From Nocardia wallacei (GTDB lineage Bacteria > Actinomycetota > Actinomycetes > Mycobacteriales > Mycobacteriaceae), in assembly GCF_029869545.1 (NCBI RefSeq), contig NZ_JARWQD010000062.1:1-56026 (forward strand): a stretch of DNA of 56,026 nt, written 5' to 3'. The stretch's first letter is position 1. Each line of letters begins with the position of its first letter. This document shows, one piece after another, positions 14,998 through 23,767 of this stretch. Made by a program: the position numbers and the translations under genes. Below the pieces are notes generated by a model. It ran no database searches and was not told where the DNA came from. It was given only the letters and a program-made list of their open reading frames with translations.

Positions 14998-16286
14998 CGG
15001 GTGGTCTCCTCGACGTCGAACTCCAGGTGCAGCGCGGTCAGGCCGCGCAGGATGAATGTCGGCAGGTAGTCGTAGCGGCGGGCGTCGGCCGGGCCGTGCA
15101 CGCTCTCGTCGATGCGCAGGTCGCTGGTGCGCTCGAGCAGCCGCTCGAGGGCCACCCGGGCCTCCGCGCGGGCCAGCGGCGCCCCGGGGCAGGTGTGCAC
15201 GCCGCGGCCGAATGCCAAGTGCGAGCGGGCATTCGAACGATCCGCCGCAAAGACGGTGGGCTCCTCGAAGCGGCGCGGATCGCGATTGGCGGCGCCGTTC
15301 ACCACCATCAGCACCGTGCCCACCGGCACCCGCGTCCCGCCGACCGTGGTGTCCACCTTGGCCAGCCGGAAGTCGCCCTTCACCGGGCTCTCCATCCGCA
15401 GCGACTCCTCGATGAAGTTCTGGATCCGGCTGCGGTCCTCGCGCAGGTACCGCTGGATGTCCGGGCGTTCGGCCAGCAGTTTCAGCGCCGAACTCAGCAG
15501 CCGGACGGTGGTCTCCTGACCGGCGGAGAACAGGTTCGCCGCCACCCGCACCACATCCAGCACCTCGGGCTGCCTGCCGTCCGGGAACGTCGCCGTGGCC
15601 ATGCTGGTAAGCACGTCCCCGGTCGGGTTCGCCCGCCGATCCTCGACATAGGTCGAGAACCGGCTGTACAGGAACTCGATCGGGTTGTGCGACATGCCTT
15701 CCCCGTCGGTGCTGCCGACGCTGGCGCCCTCCCGGTGCGGGTCGCGCTGCAGCGCCTGCAGGAACTCCTCCTGATCGGCCTCCGGCACGCCCAGCAGGTC
15801 GGCGATCACGTACAGCGTGAACGGCCCGGCGAACTCCCGGATGCAGTCGCCGCCGGTGGCCAGATAGTCGTCCAGCAGCCGATCGGCGATGGTCCACATC
15901 GCCGCCTCGTTCTCCTTCAGCCGCTTCGGCGTGATCAGCCGCATCAGCAGGGCGCGATGGTCGGTATGGACCGGCGGGTCCAGCGTCGGCAGCTGATCGC
16001 TCATCGGCAGGGTGTCCCGGTGCTCGGCGATGAGCGCGTCGACATCGGACGAATCATCCAGCGGCACAGGGAAACCCGGGAAGGGCCCGGTCACCGAGAT
16101 ACAGGAGGAGAACCGCTCGACGTCGTTGTAGACCTCGAGCGCCTCCTCGTACCCGGTCACCATCATCACGTCGTGGTGTTTCTCGCGATGCACCGGGCAC
16201 TGCGCCCGCAACGCGTCGAAATACGGATACGGATCGTCGACCAGCTCCCGGCCGAGAAAGAAGTCCAGCTCTTCGAAGTTTTTCAC
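14994..16286 (-). CDS. cytochrome P450
   Basis: 430-aa soluble bacterial P450. Heme ligand C366 in the FGRGVHTCPG motif, I-helix oxygen-activation motif AGQETT (255-260) and ExxR at E294-R297 are all present, so it should be a competent monooxygenase. GTG 16286 is chosen because it follows a GAAGGGA Shine-Dalgarno and gives a usual N-terminus (VKNFEELDFFLG, DDPYPYFDALRA). It is cotranscribed with its ferredoxin and diverges from two acyl-CoA dehydrogenases across a region with a CTCACATGTGAG palindrome. The likely role is terminal or ring hydroxylation of a hydrophobic substrate feeding the CoA pathway. The CYP family was not identified. Confidence 0.92.
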   Translation of the reverse strand: MKNFEELDFFLGRELVDDPYPYFDALRAQCPVHREKHHDVMMVTGYEEALEVYNDVERFSSCISVTGPFPGFPVPLDDSSDVDALIAEHRDTLPMSDQLPTLDPPVHTDHRALLMRLITPKRLKENEAAMWTIADRLLDDYLATGGDCIREFAGPFTLYVIADLLGVPEADQEEFLQALQRDPHREGASVGSTDGEGMSHNPIEFLYSRFSTYVEDRRANPTGDVLTSMATATFPDGRQPEVLDVVRVAANLFSAGQETTVRLLSSALKLLAERPDIQRYLREDRSRIQNFIEESLRMESPVKGDFRLAKVDTTVGGTRVPVGTVLMVVNGAANRDPRRFEEPTVFAADRSNARSHLAFGRGVHTCPGAPLARAEARVALERLLERTSDLRIDESVHGPADARRYDYLPTFILRGLTALHLEFDVEETTR

Positions 16287-16430
16287 GACCCGACGGTTCC
16301 CTTCGACAACCGCGACCAGCACGCCCTCCGGACCGTTCGCCAGTCGGCTTCCGCAATTGAGAATCTTGCTCTCACATGTGAGTATGAGATTTCCACAGTT
16401 GTAGCCCCGCGTCAACCAGAGGACCGGCAC
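16287..16430. promoter_or_regulatory. divergent promoter with CTCACATGTGAG palindrome
   Basis: 144 bp between the P450 (minus) and acyl-CoA dehydrogenase (plus). A perfect 12-bp palindrome CTCACATGTGAG is at 16371-16382. It overlaps a 15-bp motif GAGAAT-CTT-GCTCTC at 16359-16373 that resembles sites at 6713, 24595 and 39706. The nearby AT-rich stretch to about 16400 probably contains the promoters. Confidence 0.5.
16359..16373. promoter_or_regulatory. candidate operator, GAGAAT-CTT-GCTCTC
   Basis: A 15-bp imperfect inverted repeat in the P450/acyl-CoA dehydrogenase divergent region, matching the recurring GAGAAT-N3-ATTCTC pattern in the outer GAGA and TCTC bases. It shares its last three bases with the adjacent CTCACATGTGAG palindrome, so two factors could compete or one could bind an extended site. 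Confidence 0.4.
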
Positions 16431-17573
16431 ATGCCCCACGATCCCACCGCCGACCAGCGGTTCTTCCAGGCAACCACCCGCGATTTCCTCGCCGACACCG
16501 TGCCCATCGGCACCGTGCGGGAACTCGGTGCGGCGGGCACCGGCTTCGACCGCGACTGGTGGCGGCGCGGCGCCGAGCTGGGCTGGACGGCCATGCTCGT
16601 CCCCGAAAGCCTCGGCGGCGGAACGATTTCCGGCCGCCCCATGACCGAGCTCGCCCTGATCGCGGCGGAACTGGGCCGCGCCTGCGCACCGGGCCCGTTC
16701 GTCACGACCAACGCCGTCCTCGCCGGGCTGGCCCCGCACGCCGATCGGCTGCCGGAGGTCGTGACCGCCGTCGCGACCGGCGAGCGCATCGCGACCTGGG
16801 CGGTGTACGAGCCGGGTCGCGGTTTCGACGTCCTCGCCACGCGCGGCGACGGCGCTGCCACCCAAGCCCGGCCCGAGGGCACCGGTTATCGGCTGACGGG
16901 AGTCAAAGACCGCGTGGAGGCCGGTGACCAGGCCGAGGTCTTCCTCGTCACCGCGGCGGGCCCGGCGGGACCGGTGCAGGTGCTCGTCCCCGCCGATGCG
17001 CCCGGTGTCACCGTGGAACCGGCGTGGACCCTGGACCTGGTCCGGCGCACCGCGCGGGTGTCGTTCGACGATGTCGCCGTCCCCGCCGACGCCGTCACGC
17101 ACACCGGCGCCGACGCCGAATCAGCCGTCCGCGCACAGACTCTCACCGCCGCGACCCTGGCCGCCGCGGAGACGGTGGGCGCCACCGGGACCGCGCTCGA
17201 CGCGACCCTCGCGTGGCTGTCCGACCGCTACACCTTCGGCCGCCCGCTGGCCTCCTATCAGGCGCTCAAACATCGCATGGCCGACAACAAGACCTGGCTG
17301 GAGGCGTGCCGGGCGACCACGACCGCCGCCGCCGCGGCCTGGGACGACGACGATCCGGCCACCGCGGCCGAGGCGGTCAGCATCGCGAAATCGTATGTGG
17401 GCGCGAAGGCTCCGGTGATCGCCCAGGACTGCGTGCAGCTGCACGGAGGTATCGGCGTCACGTGGGAACACGACCTACATCTGTATCTGCGGCGAATCAC
17501 CCTGGGCCGCACCCTCTACGGCACCCCCGAGGAACACCGCCGCCACATCACCGACCTGCTCACCGCCGCCTGA
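16431..17573 (+). CDS. acyl-CoA dehydrogenase subunit (FadE-like)
   Basis: 380-aa flavin-dependent acyl-CoA dehydrogenase family member. It has the truncated middle domain and C-terminal VQLHGGIGVTWEHDLHLYLRR with TLYGTP, typical of one subunit of heteromeric actinobacterial enzymes. Start ATG 16431 follows GAGGACC. The next gene is a different acyl-CoA dehydrogenase, 43 bp downstream, so the pair probably forms an alpha2-beta2 enzyme as in steroid side-chain degradation. It would introduce a C=C bond into an acyl-CoA. Confidence 0.88.
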   Translation: MPHDPTADQRFFQATTRDFLADTVPIGTVRELGAAGTGFDRDWWRRGAELGWTAMLVPESLGGGTISGRPMTELALIAAELGRACAPGPFVTTNAVLAGLAPHADRLPEVVTAVATGERIATWAVYEPGRGFDVLATRGDGAATQARPEGTGYRLTGVKDRVEAGDQAEVFLVTAAGPAGPVQVLVPADAPGVTVEPAWTLDLVRRTARVSFDDVAVPADAVTHTGADAESAVRAQTLTAATLAAAETVGATGTALDATLAWLSDRYTFGRPLASYQALKHRMADNKTWLEACRATTTAAAAAWDDDDPATAAEAVSIAKSYVGAKAPVIAQDCVQLHGGIGVTWEHDLHLYLRRITLGRTLYGTPEEHRRHITDLLTAA

Positions 17574-17616
17574 GACCACCGTCGTTCCGGAGCCACACAA
17601 GGAAGGTGCCGTCGTT

Positions 17617-18867
17617 ATGACCACCGATATGGATCCCGCAACCGCCCTCGAGCCCGTCGCCGAGTTCCGTGAGCGCGCCCGGGGCTGGTTGCGGGAGAAT
17701 CTGCCGCCCGCGCCCCCGCCGGACGGCGACGCCTACGGCGAGCGGGCGTGGGATCGCGCCCGGCAGGTGCAGCGGATCCTGTACGACGGGGGGTTCGCGG
17801 GGATCTGCTTCCCCGCGGAGTACGGCGGCCAGGGCCTGACCCCGGCCCATCAGCTGGCCTTCACCGAGGAATCGCTCCCCTACGAGATGCCGCTGCTGTT
17901 GAACGTCCCCACGCTGGCCATCTGCGCGGCGACGCTGCTCGAGCTCGGCACCGAGGAGCAGAAGCGGGCCCACCTGCCCGCGGTGCTGCGCGGCGAGGAG
18001 ATCCTGGTCCAGTTCCTGTCCGAACCGCAGGGCGGCTCGGATCTGGCCGGGCTCACCACCCGCGCCGAGCGCGACGGCGAGCGCTGGATCCTCAACGGCT
18101 CCAAGATCTGGAGTTCCGGCGCGTACGCCGCCGACTACGGGCTGTGCCTGGCCCGCACGAACTGGGACGCGCCCAAACATCGCGGGCTCACCCTGTTCCT
18201 GGTGCCGGTGCGCGCCGCGGGCGTGACGGTGCAGCGGATCAAACAGGTCACCGGTTCGACCGAGTTCTGCCAGGAGTTCTTCGACGATGTCGCACTGCCC
18301 GAGGAGGCGGTGCTGGGCCGGGTCGACGAGGGCTGGGAGGCCGCGACACAACTGCTGACCCATGAGCGCGCCGCCCTCGGCGGCACCTCGCCCTACACCA
18401 GCGGCGCCCGCCCGCACCTGGGCGGCGAGGTGGACCGTCTACTCGAATTGGCCCGCGCCACAGGACAATTGGACGACCCACGCACCCGGGAGGACATCGG
18501 CGAGGCACGGGCCATGAACGTGGTCCGCGACCAGCTCATCGACCATGTCACCGCGGCGATCACCAGCGGCGCCCTACCGCCCTCGGCGGGCGCCGTCACC
18601 CGGCTGTTCAGCGCCGAAAACGCCTGGCTGCAAACGGATATGGCCGTCCGCATAGCCGGTTCGACCGCCACCACACAGCATCCCGGAGATCCGGCCGACA
18701 CCGAAAAGGTCGGCCTCGACTACCTGTTCCGCGCGGCCTGGAGCCTGGCAGGCGGCAGCACCGAGATGGCCCGCAACGTCATCAGCGAACGCGTACTGGG
18801 CATGCCCCGCGAATACGCCGCCGACCGCAACGTCCCGTTCAACCAGATCGAGCGCGGGCGCCGGTGA
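17617..18867 (+). CDS. acyl-CoA dehydrogenase subunit (FadE-like)
   Basis: 416-aa acyl-CoA dehydrogenase. N-terminal helical domain with FPAEYGGQGL, FAD-binding middle domain with LSEPQGGSDLAGLTTRAERDG and ILNGSKIWSSGA, and C-terminal GGSTEMARNVISERVLGMPRE. GTG/ATG choice is clear: ATG 17617 follows GGAAGG. It is the likely partner subunit of the gene just upstream. It ends 48 bp from a convergent enoyl-CoA hydratase. Confidence 0.9.
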   Translation: MTTDMDPATALEPVAEFRERARGWLRENLPPAPPPDGDAYGERAWDRARQVQRILYDGGFAGICFPAEYGGQGLTPAHQLAFTEESLPYEMPLLLNVPTLAICAATLLELGTEEQKRAHLPAVLRGEEILVQFLSEPQGGSDLAGLTTRAERDGERWILNGSKIWSSGAYAADYGLCLARTNWDAPKHRGLTLFLVPVRAAGVTVQRIKQVTGSTEFCQEFFDDVALPEEAVLGRVDEGWEAATQLLTHERAALGGTSPYTSGARPHLGGEVDRLLELARATGQLDDPRTREDIGEARAMNVVRDQLIDHVTAAITSGALPPSAGAVTRLFSAENAWLQTDMAVRIAGSTATTQHPGDPADTEKVGLDYLFRAAWSLAGGSTEMARNVISERVLGMPREYAADRNVPFNQIERGRR

Positions 18868-18915
18868 GGCCGTTGCGGCGGTATGGGATCGGTGCGGCGG
18901 GGCGCGGACACAGTG

Positions 18916-19683
18916 TCAGCGCCCCCGCCACCGCGGCGTCCGTTTCTCGGCGAATGCCCTCGGCCCCTCTTGCGCGTCCTCGCTCGTATAGCACTCGACC
19001 GCGGCATGCCGAGCCGCCTGTAATGCTGCGGCTCGGCCCATCTCGGTCGCCAGCATGACTGTGTCGCGGGCCGCTTTGACCGACAGTGGGGCGCCCGCGA
19101 GGATCTCGGAGGCCAATCCCACTGCGGCGTCGAGTAATTCGGCGGGCTCGGCGAGGCGGTTCACCAGGCCGATCTCGTAGGCGCGGCGGGCATCGATGGG
19201 CCGCCCGGTGAGCAGTAGTTCCATCATGATCCGCTGCGGGATCATGTGGATCAGCGGCGCCGCCCACGGTGAGCTGCGGCCGACCTTCACCTCGGTGACC
19301 GCGAAGGTGGCGCTCGTGCTCGCCACGCACAGATCGCACGCCTGGGCGATCATCCAGCCGCCCGCGAAGGCCGCGCCGTTGACCGCGGCGATGGTGGGCT
19401 TGGACAGCTCGACGGTGTCGTAGGGCACCGGGAACATCTCGCGCGGCGGCACACCCATCCCGCGCTCGACCATCTCCTCGAGATCGCCGCCCGCGCAGAA
19501 CGCCTTGGTTCCCGCACCGGTGAGGATGGCGACACGCAGCCCGGCGTCGTTCTCGAACCGGTCCCACGCCTCGAACAGTCCCGCCCGCACGTCGGCCGAC
19601 AGGCAATTGCGCCGCTCGGGCCGGTTCAGGGTGATCACCGCGATACCGTCCGGCCGGGCATCGAACAGCACGGCATCCGACAT
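18916..19683 (-). CDS. enoyl-CoA hydratase/isomerase family protein
   Basis: 255-aa crotonase. Oxyanion-hole signatures are AFCAGGDLEEM (about 65-75) and NGAAFAGGWMIAQACDLCVAS (about 103-123). The usual second catalytic glutamate region reads VTEVKVGRSS. Start ATG 19683 overlaps the stop of the upstream CoA-transferase by one base (TGATG). It would hydrate or isomerise enoyl-CoA produced by a dehydrogenase and is the last gene of the operon starting at 22153. Confidence 0.88.
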   Translation of the reverse strand: MSDAVLFDARPDGIAVITLNRPERRNCLSADVRAGLFEAWDRFENDAGLRVAILTGAGTKAFCAGGDLEEMVERGMGVPPREMFPVPYDTVELSKPTIAAVNGAAFAGGWMIAQACDLCVASTSATFAVTEVKVGRSSPWAAPLIHMIPQRIMMELLLTGRPIDARRAYEIGLVNRLAEPAELLDAAVGLASEILAGAPLSVKAARDTVMLATEMGRAAALQAARHAAVECYTSEDAQEGPRAFAEKRTPRWRGR

Positions 19684-20954
19684 CAGAACCCTCTCCGCTG
19701 GATCGCGTGCGCCGCCCGCTCCAGCTCCTCGCGAAAATCGGGGTGCGCCACCGCGATCAGCCGTCGCGCGCGCTCGGGCAGGGTCCGGCCCGCGAGTTCG
19801 GCCGCGCCGAATTCGGTGACGATGACGTCGACGTCGCTGCGCGCCGTGGTGACCGGCCCGCCGAGCGTCGCGGTGATCCGGCTGACCGTGCCACGCTTGG
19901 CGGTGGCGGGCAGGGCGATGATCGCGTGGCCGCCCGGCGAGCGCATCCCCGCCCGGACGAAATCCACCTGTCCTCCGGTACCGCCCAGGTAGGCCGCGCC
20001 GCTCTGTTCGGCGTTCACCTGCCCGGTGAGGTCGACCTCCACCGCGGAGTTGACCGTGACCAGCCGCTCGAGCTGTGCGAGCACGCCCGCGTCGTGGGTA
20101 TATCCGGTGGCGCACAGCCGAATCGACGGATTGCGATCGGCGAACCGGTACAGCCGCTCGGTGCCGATGAGCGCCCCGGTCACCGAGACGCCACGGTCGA
20201 TCTCCTTGCGCGCGTTCGTGACCACCCCCGCCTCCACCAGATCCACCAGGCCGTCACCGATCATGCCCGAGTGCACCCCGAGATCGGTTCTGTCGCACAG
20301 CAATCGCAGGATGGCGTCGGGAACCGCCCCGATCCCCGTCTGCAGGACGGCACCGTCCCCGATGTACGCGGCCGCGTGCTCGGCGACGGCCGCATCCACC
20401 GGGCCGACCCGAGCGGGCGGCACCTGCACCGGCGGCCTGGAAACCGTTACTGCGTAGTCGATCTCGCTCGCGGACAACCGCTCACCGCAGGTCCTCGGCA
20501 CTTGATCGTTCACCTCCGCGACCACCACCCGGGCGGCGGTCACGGCCGCCCGCACGTGGTCGCCGATCAGCCCGAAGCTGTGCTCCCCGTGCTCGTCGGC
20601 GGGACTCACCTGAACGAAAGCCACGTCGCAGCCGATGATTCCGGCCTCGATCAGCGGCCCGACGCGGCTGACATGACACGGGACGATCGCGAGCCGATGC
20701 TCCGCCGCCACCGCCCGCAGCGCACCGATGGCCCCCATGCTCGACAGCGCGAACGCATCGGTCGCGGCCGGGGTGAACAGCCCCGAGAAGCTGGTCGCGA
20801 CGAACACCGACAGCCCGCCGATCCCCGCGCCCTGCGCGATGAGCGACTCGATCAGCGTCGTCGGCTCACCACACGCCTGCCCCACCACGATGCGATCCCC
20901 GGGCCGCAATATCTCCCGCAGATCGAGGTCGGCGGCGTCGAGTATCGCGGTCAT
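19683..20954 (-). CDS. acetyl-CoA hydrolase/4-hydroxybutyrate CoA-transferase family
   Basis: 423-aa class I-type CoA-transferase/hydrolase. N-terminal half with VVGQACGEPTTLIESL and VSPADEHGEHSFGLIGDHV; C-terminal half with LQTGIGAVPDAIL and LGVHSGMIGDGLVDL, and a late GQVDFVRAG block. In characterised 4-hydroxybutyrate CoA-transferases the corresponding HTEM stretch supplies a catalytic glutamate; here the position reads glycine (HSGM), so the chemistry may differ. Its ATG overlaps the CaiB stop (ATGA). It is part of the three-gene operon CaiB, this gene, enoyl-CoA hydratase. Confidence 0.82.
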   Translation of the reverse strand: MTAILDAADLDLREILRPGDRIVVGQACGEPTTLIESLIAQGAGIGGLSVFVATSFSGLFTPAATDAFALSSMGAIGALRAVAAEHRLAIVPCHVSRVGPLIEAGIIGCDVAFVQVSPADEHGEHSFGLIGDHVRAAVTAARVVVAEVNDQVPRTCGERLSASEIDYAVTVSRPPVQVPPARVGPVDAAVAEHAAAYIGDGAVLQTGIGAVPDAILRLLCDRTDLGVHSGMIGDGLVDLVEAGVVTNARKEIDRGVSVTGALIGTERLYRFADRNPSIRLCATGYTHDAGVLAQLERLVTVNSAVEVDLTGQVNAEQSGAAYLGGTGGQVDFVRAGMRSPGGHAIIALPATAKRGTVSRITATLGGPVTTARSDVDVIVTEFGAAELAGRTLPERARRLIAVAHPDFREELERAAHAIQRRGF

Positions 20955-22153
20955 CCGCGCACCCGACCATCGGTGTCGGCGGCCTGCTTTCGGCTCACCG
21001 TGTCGCAGTCGCCACCAGCCCGCACTCGCCCCACCACCTCCTCGGTATCCGCGCCCAGCCTCGGCGCGGGACCCGCGACGCGCCCCGGGGTGCGGGAGAA
21101 CCAGGTCGGTGGTCCCGGGAAGCGCACGGGGCCGTTCGGGGTGTCGACGGTCTCGAAGAAGCCGGTGTCGAGCAGGTGCGGGTTGTCGAACAGGTCGTCC
21201 AGCGAGCGCACCGGCGCCACCGGGATGTCCAGTGCCCGTAGCAGTTCCAGCCACTCGCCGGTGGTGCGTCCGGCGAATGTCTCGGCGAGCCGGGCGTAGA
21301 CGGTGTCGATCCGCGCGGCCCGCTGCTCCAAGGTGGCGAATTCCGTTCCGGCCCAGGCCGGTTGCACGGCCTCGACGAACGCCGTCCACTGCTTGTCGTT
21401 GTAGACCAGCGCGGAGATGTACCCGTCCGCGGTGCGGTAGGGCCGCCGATTCGGCGTCACCGCACGGGGATACGCCGCACCGCCCAGCGGCGGCTGGAAC
21501 AGCGCCCCGTTCGCGTGTTCGACGAGCATGAACGCCGCCATGGTCTCGAACATGGCGACCTCGACCTCCTGCCCCTCCCCGGTGCGTTCGCGGTGGAACA
21601 GCGCCATCGTGGTGGCATACAGGGCGGTCAGCCCGCCGATCTTGTCGGCCATGATGGTGCCGACATAGCCTGCGTCGCCGGTCAACCGCTGCTGGACGTA
21701 CGGCAGCCCGCATTCGGCCTGGATGGTGTCGTCGTAGGCGGTGCGGTCCGCGTCGCGCCCGCGCCGGCCGTAGCCGTAGCAGTTGGTGTAGACGATGGCG
21801 GGATTCAGGGCCGTCACCTCCGCGTAGCCGAACCCCAGTCGCTCGATCGCCGCCCCGCGCATCGAGTGGATGAAAACGTCTCCCGCCGTGACGAGTTCGC
21901 GCAGTGCCGCCTTGTCACGGTCCGTGCGCAGATCCAGGACCACACTGCGTTTCCCGCGGTTGACGTTGACGAAGACACCGGACATCCCCCGCTCCGGGCC
22001 GACCGAGATGTAGCGGGTGTTGTCCCCCGCGGGCGGCTCGATCTTGATGACCTCGGCACCCATATCGGCCATGATCTGCGTGCAGTACGGGCCCATGACC
22101 ATCGCCGTCAGGTCGATGACACGGATTCCGGACAGCGGACCTGCATGTTCCAT
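20951..22153 (-). CDS. CaiB/BaiF family CoA-transferase
   Basis: 400-aa class III CoA-transferase. N-terminal GIRVIDLTAMVMGPYCTQIM, then GAEVIKIEPPAGDNTR, NRGKRSVVLDL, and the likely catalytic aspartate in DRTAYDDTIQAECG. ATG 22153 is preceded by AAGGA. It is the first gene of the minus operon and diverges from an acyl-CoA synthetase; between them is the third copy of the GntR-type operator. Having a CaiB transferase, a second CoA-transferase and an ATP-dependent synthetase under one divergent promoter suggests several alternative routes to load CoA. Confidence 0.9.
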   Translation of the reverse strand: MEHAGPLSGIRVIDLTAMVMGPYCTQIMADMGAEVIKIEPPAGDNTRYISVGPERGMSGVFVNVNRGKRSVVLDLRTDRDKAALRELVTAGDVFIHSMRGAAIERLGFGYAEVTALNPAIVYTNCYGYGRRGRDADRTAYDDTIQAECGLPYVQQRLTGDAGYVGTIMADKIGGLTALYATTMALFHRERTGEGQEVEVAMFETMAAFMLVEHANGALFQPPLGGAAYPRAVTPNRRPYRTADGYISALVYNDKQWTAFVEAVQPAWAGTEFATLEQRAARIDTVYARLAETFAGRTTGEWLELLRALDIPVAPVRSLDDLFDNPHLLDTGFFETVDTPNGPVRFPGPPTWFSRTPGRVAGPAPRLGADTEEVVGRVRAGGDCDTVSRKQAADTDGRVRG

Positions 22154-22232
22154 CGCCACGTCCTTGTTCACGACCGCACCGGCGCCGGTGCACGGACCCG
22201 CATTTCTCGGCGCATTCCGGTCTATCTGATGA

Positions 22233-22246
22233 ATCTTTATAAGGAT
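22233..22246. promoter_or_regulatory. candidate GntR operator, site 3 (ATCTT-TATA-AGGAT)
   Basis: Core ATCTT-N4-AGGAT between the CaiB operon (minus) and the acyl-CoA synthetase (plus). The ten bases ATAAGGATAG and the following ATA at the same spacing match the 28-bp operators flanking the GntR gene at 38733 and 39952. The site is diverged in the left half-site by one base. If translation of the synthetase began at ATG 22229 the site would be inside the coding region, one reason for preferring GTG 22265. Confidence 0.6.
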
Positions 22247-22264
22247 AGTGATATCAAGAACGGT

Positions 22265-23767
22265 GTGGACAGTGTCAATGGCGCGGGCCCGCTCCGGCCG
22301 ATCGCGCGGATCCTCGACGCGGCGCGTCCCGACGCCCCGGCCGTCGAAGCCGCCTCGGGCACTTGGACTTACGCCGAACTCGACGCGCGGGCCGATCGCG
22401 CGGCGGCCGCACTCTGGGCACTGGGCGTGCGGCCGGGCGACCGTGTCGCCGCCTGCCTGCCCAACGATCTCGGTATCGTCGCCGCCTTCCACGGCGCCCA
22501 GCGCATCGGCGCGGTGTGGGCGGGCATCGCCGAGGCCCTGTCGGCGAGCGAGCAGCAGCGACTGGCCGACCTGTGCGCGCCCGCCGCGGTCCTGGCCGGG
22601 CCCCGCTGCCTCGTGGCATCTCCCGCCGTCGTCGACGACGACCGGTGGTCGGCCCTGCTGCGCTGCGCACCGGCGGCGCCCCGCATCGACCACGACCTCG
22701 ACGCCCCGGCCGGAATCGCCTTCACCAGTGGCACTTCCGGCGCACCGAAGGCAGTGGTACACAGCCAGCGCAACCTGCTGCTGCCCGGCGCCATGCTGGT
22801 CGCCACCCGGGGCTGGGGCCCCGAGCTGCGCAAGGGCGACAGCTTCCCGTTCACCGTGCTCAATATGCTGGTGCTGTCGACACTGCTCACCGCCCAGGCA
22901 GGCGGCTGCGCGGTGGTCATGGATCGCCGCGACGTCGACGGTGTGGCCGAGTGGATCGCCGCGCACCGGGTCACCGTCTGGAACGGCGCACCGGCCCAGC
23001 TCTATGATCTCGCCCGCCGCCCGAACCTGGACCTCGGGTCGCTGCGCGAGGTGTGGAGCGGCGCCAGCGACACCCCCGATTCGGTGCGCACCGATTTCGC
23101 CGCGGCCCACGGACCGGTCCCCCGCGCCACCTACGGCCTGACCGAGGCGCCGACCGTCGTCTCGATCGATCCGCCCGGAAGCCAATGGATCTCGGGCAGC
23201 AGCGGTTCGGTGCTTCCGCAGTACGACGTCGCCGCCTACGACGACGAGGGCCGCCGCCTGCCGCCCGGCGAGCCCGGCGAACTGCGGCTCGCCGCCGCGA
23301 CCACGGGCCCGTGGGCCGGGCTCTGGACTCCGGCGCTCGGCTACTGGTCCGACGGCAGGGTGCGACCCGCACCGCCCGGCCCGTTCCCGACCGGCGATAT
23401 CGGGACGGTCGATGCCGCCGGACGCCTCTCCGTGCTGGACCGCAAGAAGATGGTGATCATCCGCGGCGGCGCGAACGTCTATCCACTCGAGGTGGAGCGG
23501 GTCCTCGGCGCGCACCCCGGCGTCGCGAAGGCCGCCGTCTGCGGGATACCCGACGAACGCCTCGGCCAGAAGGTGGCCGCGGTGATCGAAAGCGTCGGCC
23601 CGGCAGTGGATTTCGATGAGCTCGCCGCGCTGTGCCGACGGGAACTGGCGGGCTACAAGGTTCCCGAGATCTGGTCGCGTGTCGACGCCCTCCCGCTCAA
23701 CGTCATGGGCAAGATCGAGCGAACCCGGATTCCCGAACTCGTCACCGCACCGGAGAGGCGACCGTGA
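22265..23767 (+). CDS. acyl-CoA synthetase (AMP-binding)
   Basis: About 500-aa ligase that activates a carboxylic acid with ATP and CoA. Motifs: FTSGTSGAPKAVVHSQRN, TYGLTEAPTV, GDIGTVDAAG, DRKKMVIIRGGANVYPLEVE, and a C-terminal NVMGKIERTRIPE with the catalytic lysine. The start is ambiguous: GTG 22265 is used because an upstream ATG at 22229 would put the candidate operator in the coding sequence; the latter adds 12 residues. It overlaps the SDR by four bases (GTGA). Confidence 0.88.
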   Translation: MDSVNGAGPLRPIARILDAARPDAPAVEAASGTWTYAELDARADRAAAALWALGVRPGDRVAACLPNDLGIVAAFHGAQRIGAVWAGIAEALSASEQQRLADLCAPAAVLAGPRCLVASPAVVDDDRWSALLRCAPAAPRIDHDLDAPAGIAFTSGTSGAPKAVVHSQRNLLLPGAMLVATRGWGPELRKGDSFPFTVLNMLVLSTLLTAQAGGCAVVMDRRDVDGVAEWIAAHRVTVWNGAPAQLYDLARRPNLDLGSLREVWSGASDTPDSVRTDFAAAHGPVPRATYGLTEAPTVVSIDPPGSQWISGSSGSVLPQYDVAAYDDEGRRLPPGEPGELRLAAATTGPWAGLWTPALGYWSDGRVRPAPPGPFPTGDIGTVDAAGRLSVLDRKKMVIIRGGANVYPLEVERVLGAHPGVAKAAVCGIPDERLGQKVAAVIESVGPAVDFDELAALCRRELAGYKVPEIWSRVDALPLNVMGKIERTRIPELVTAPERRP

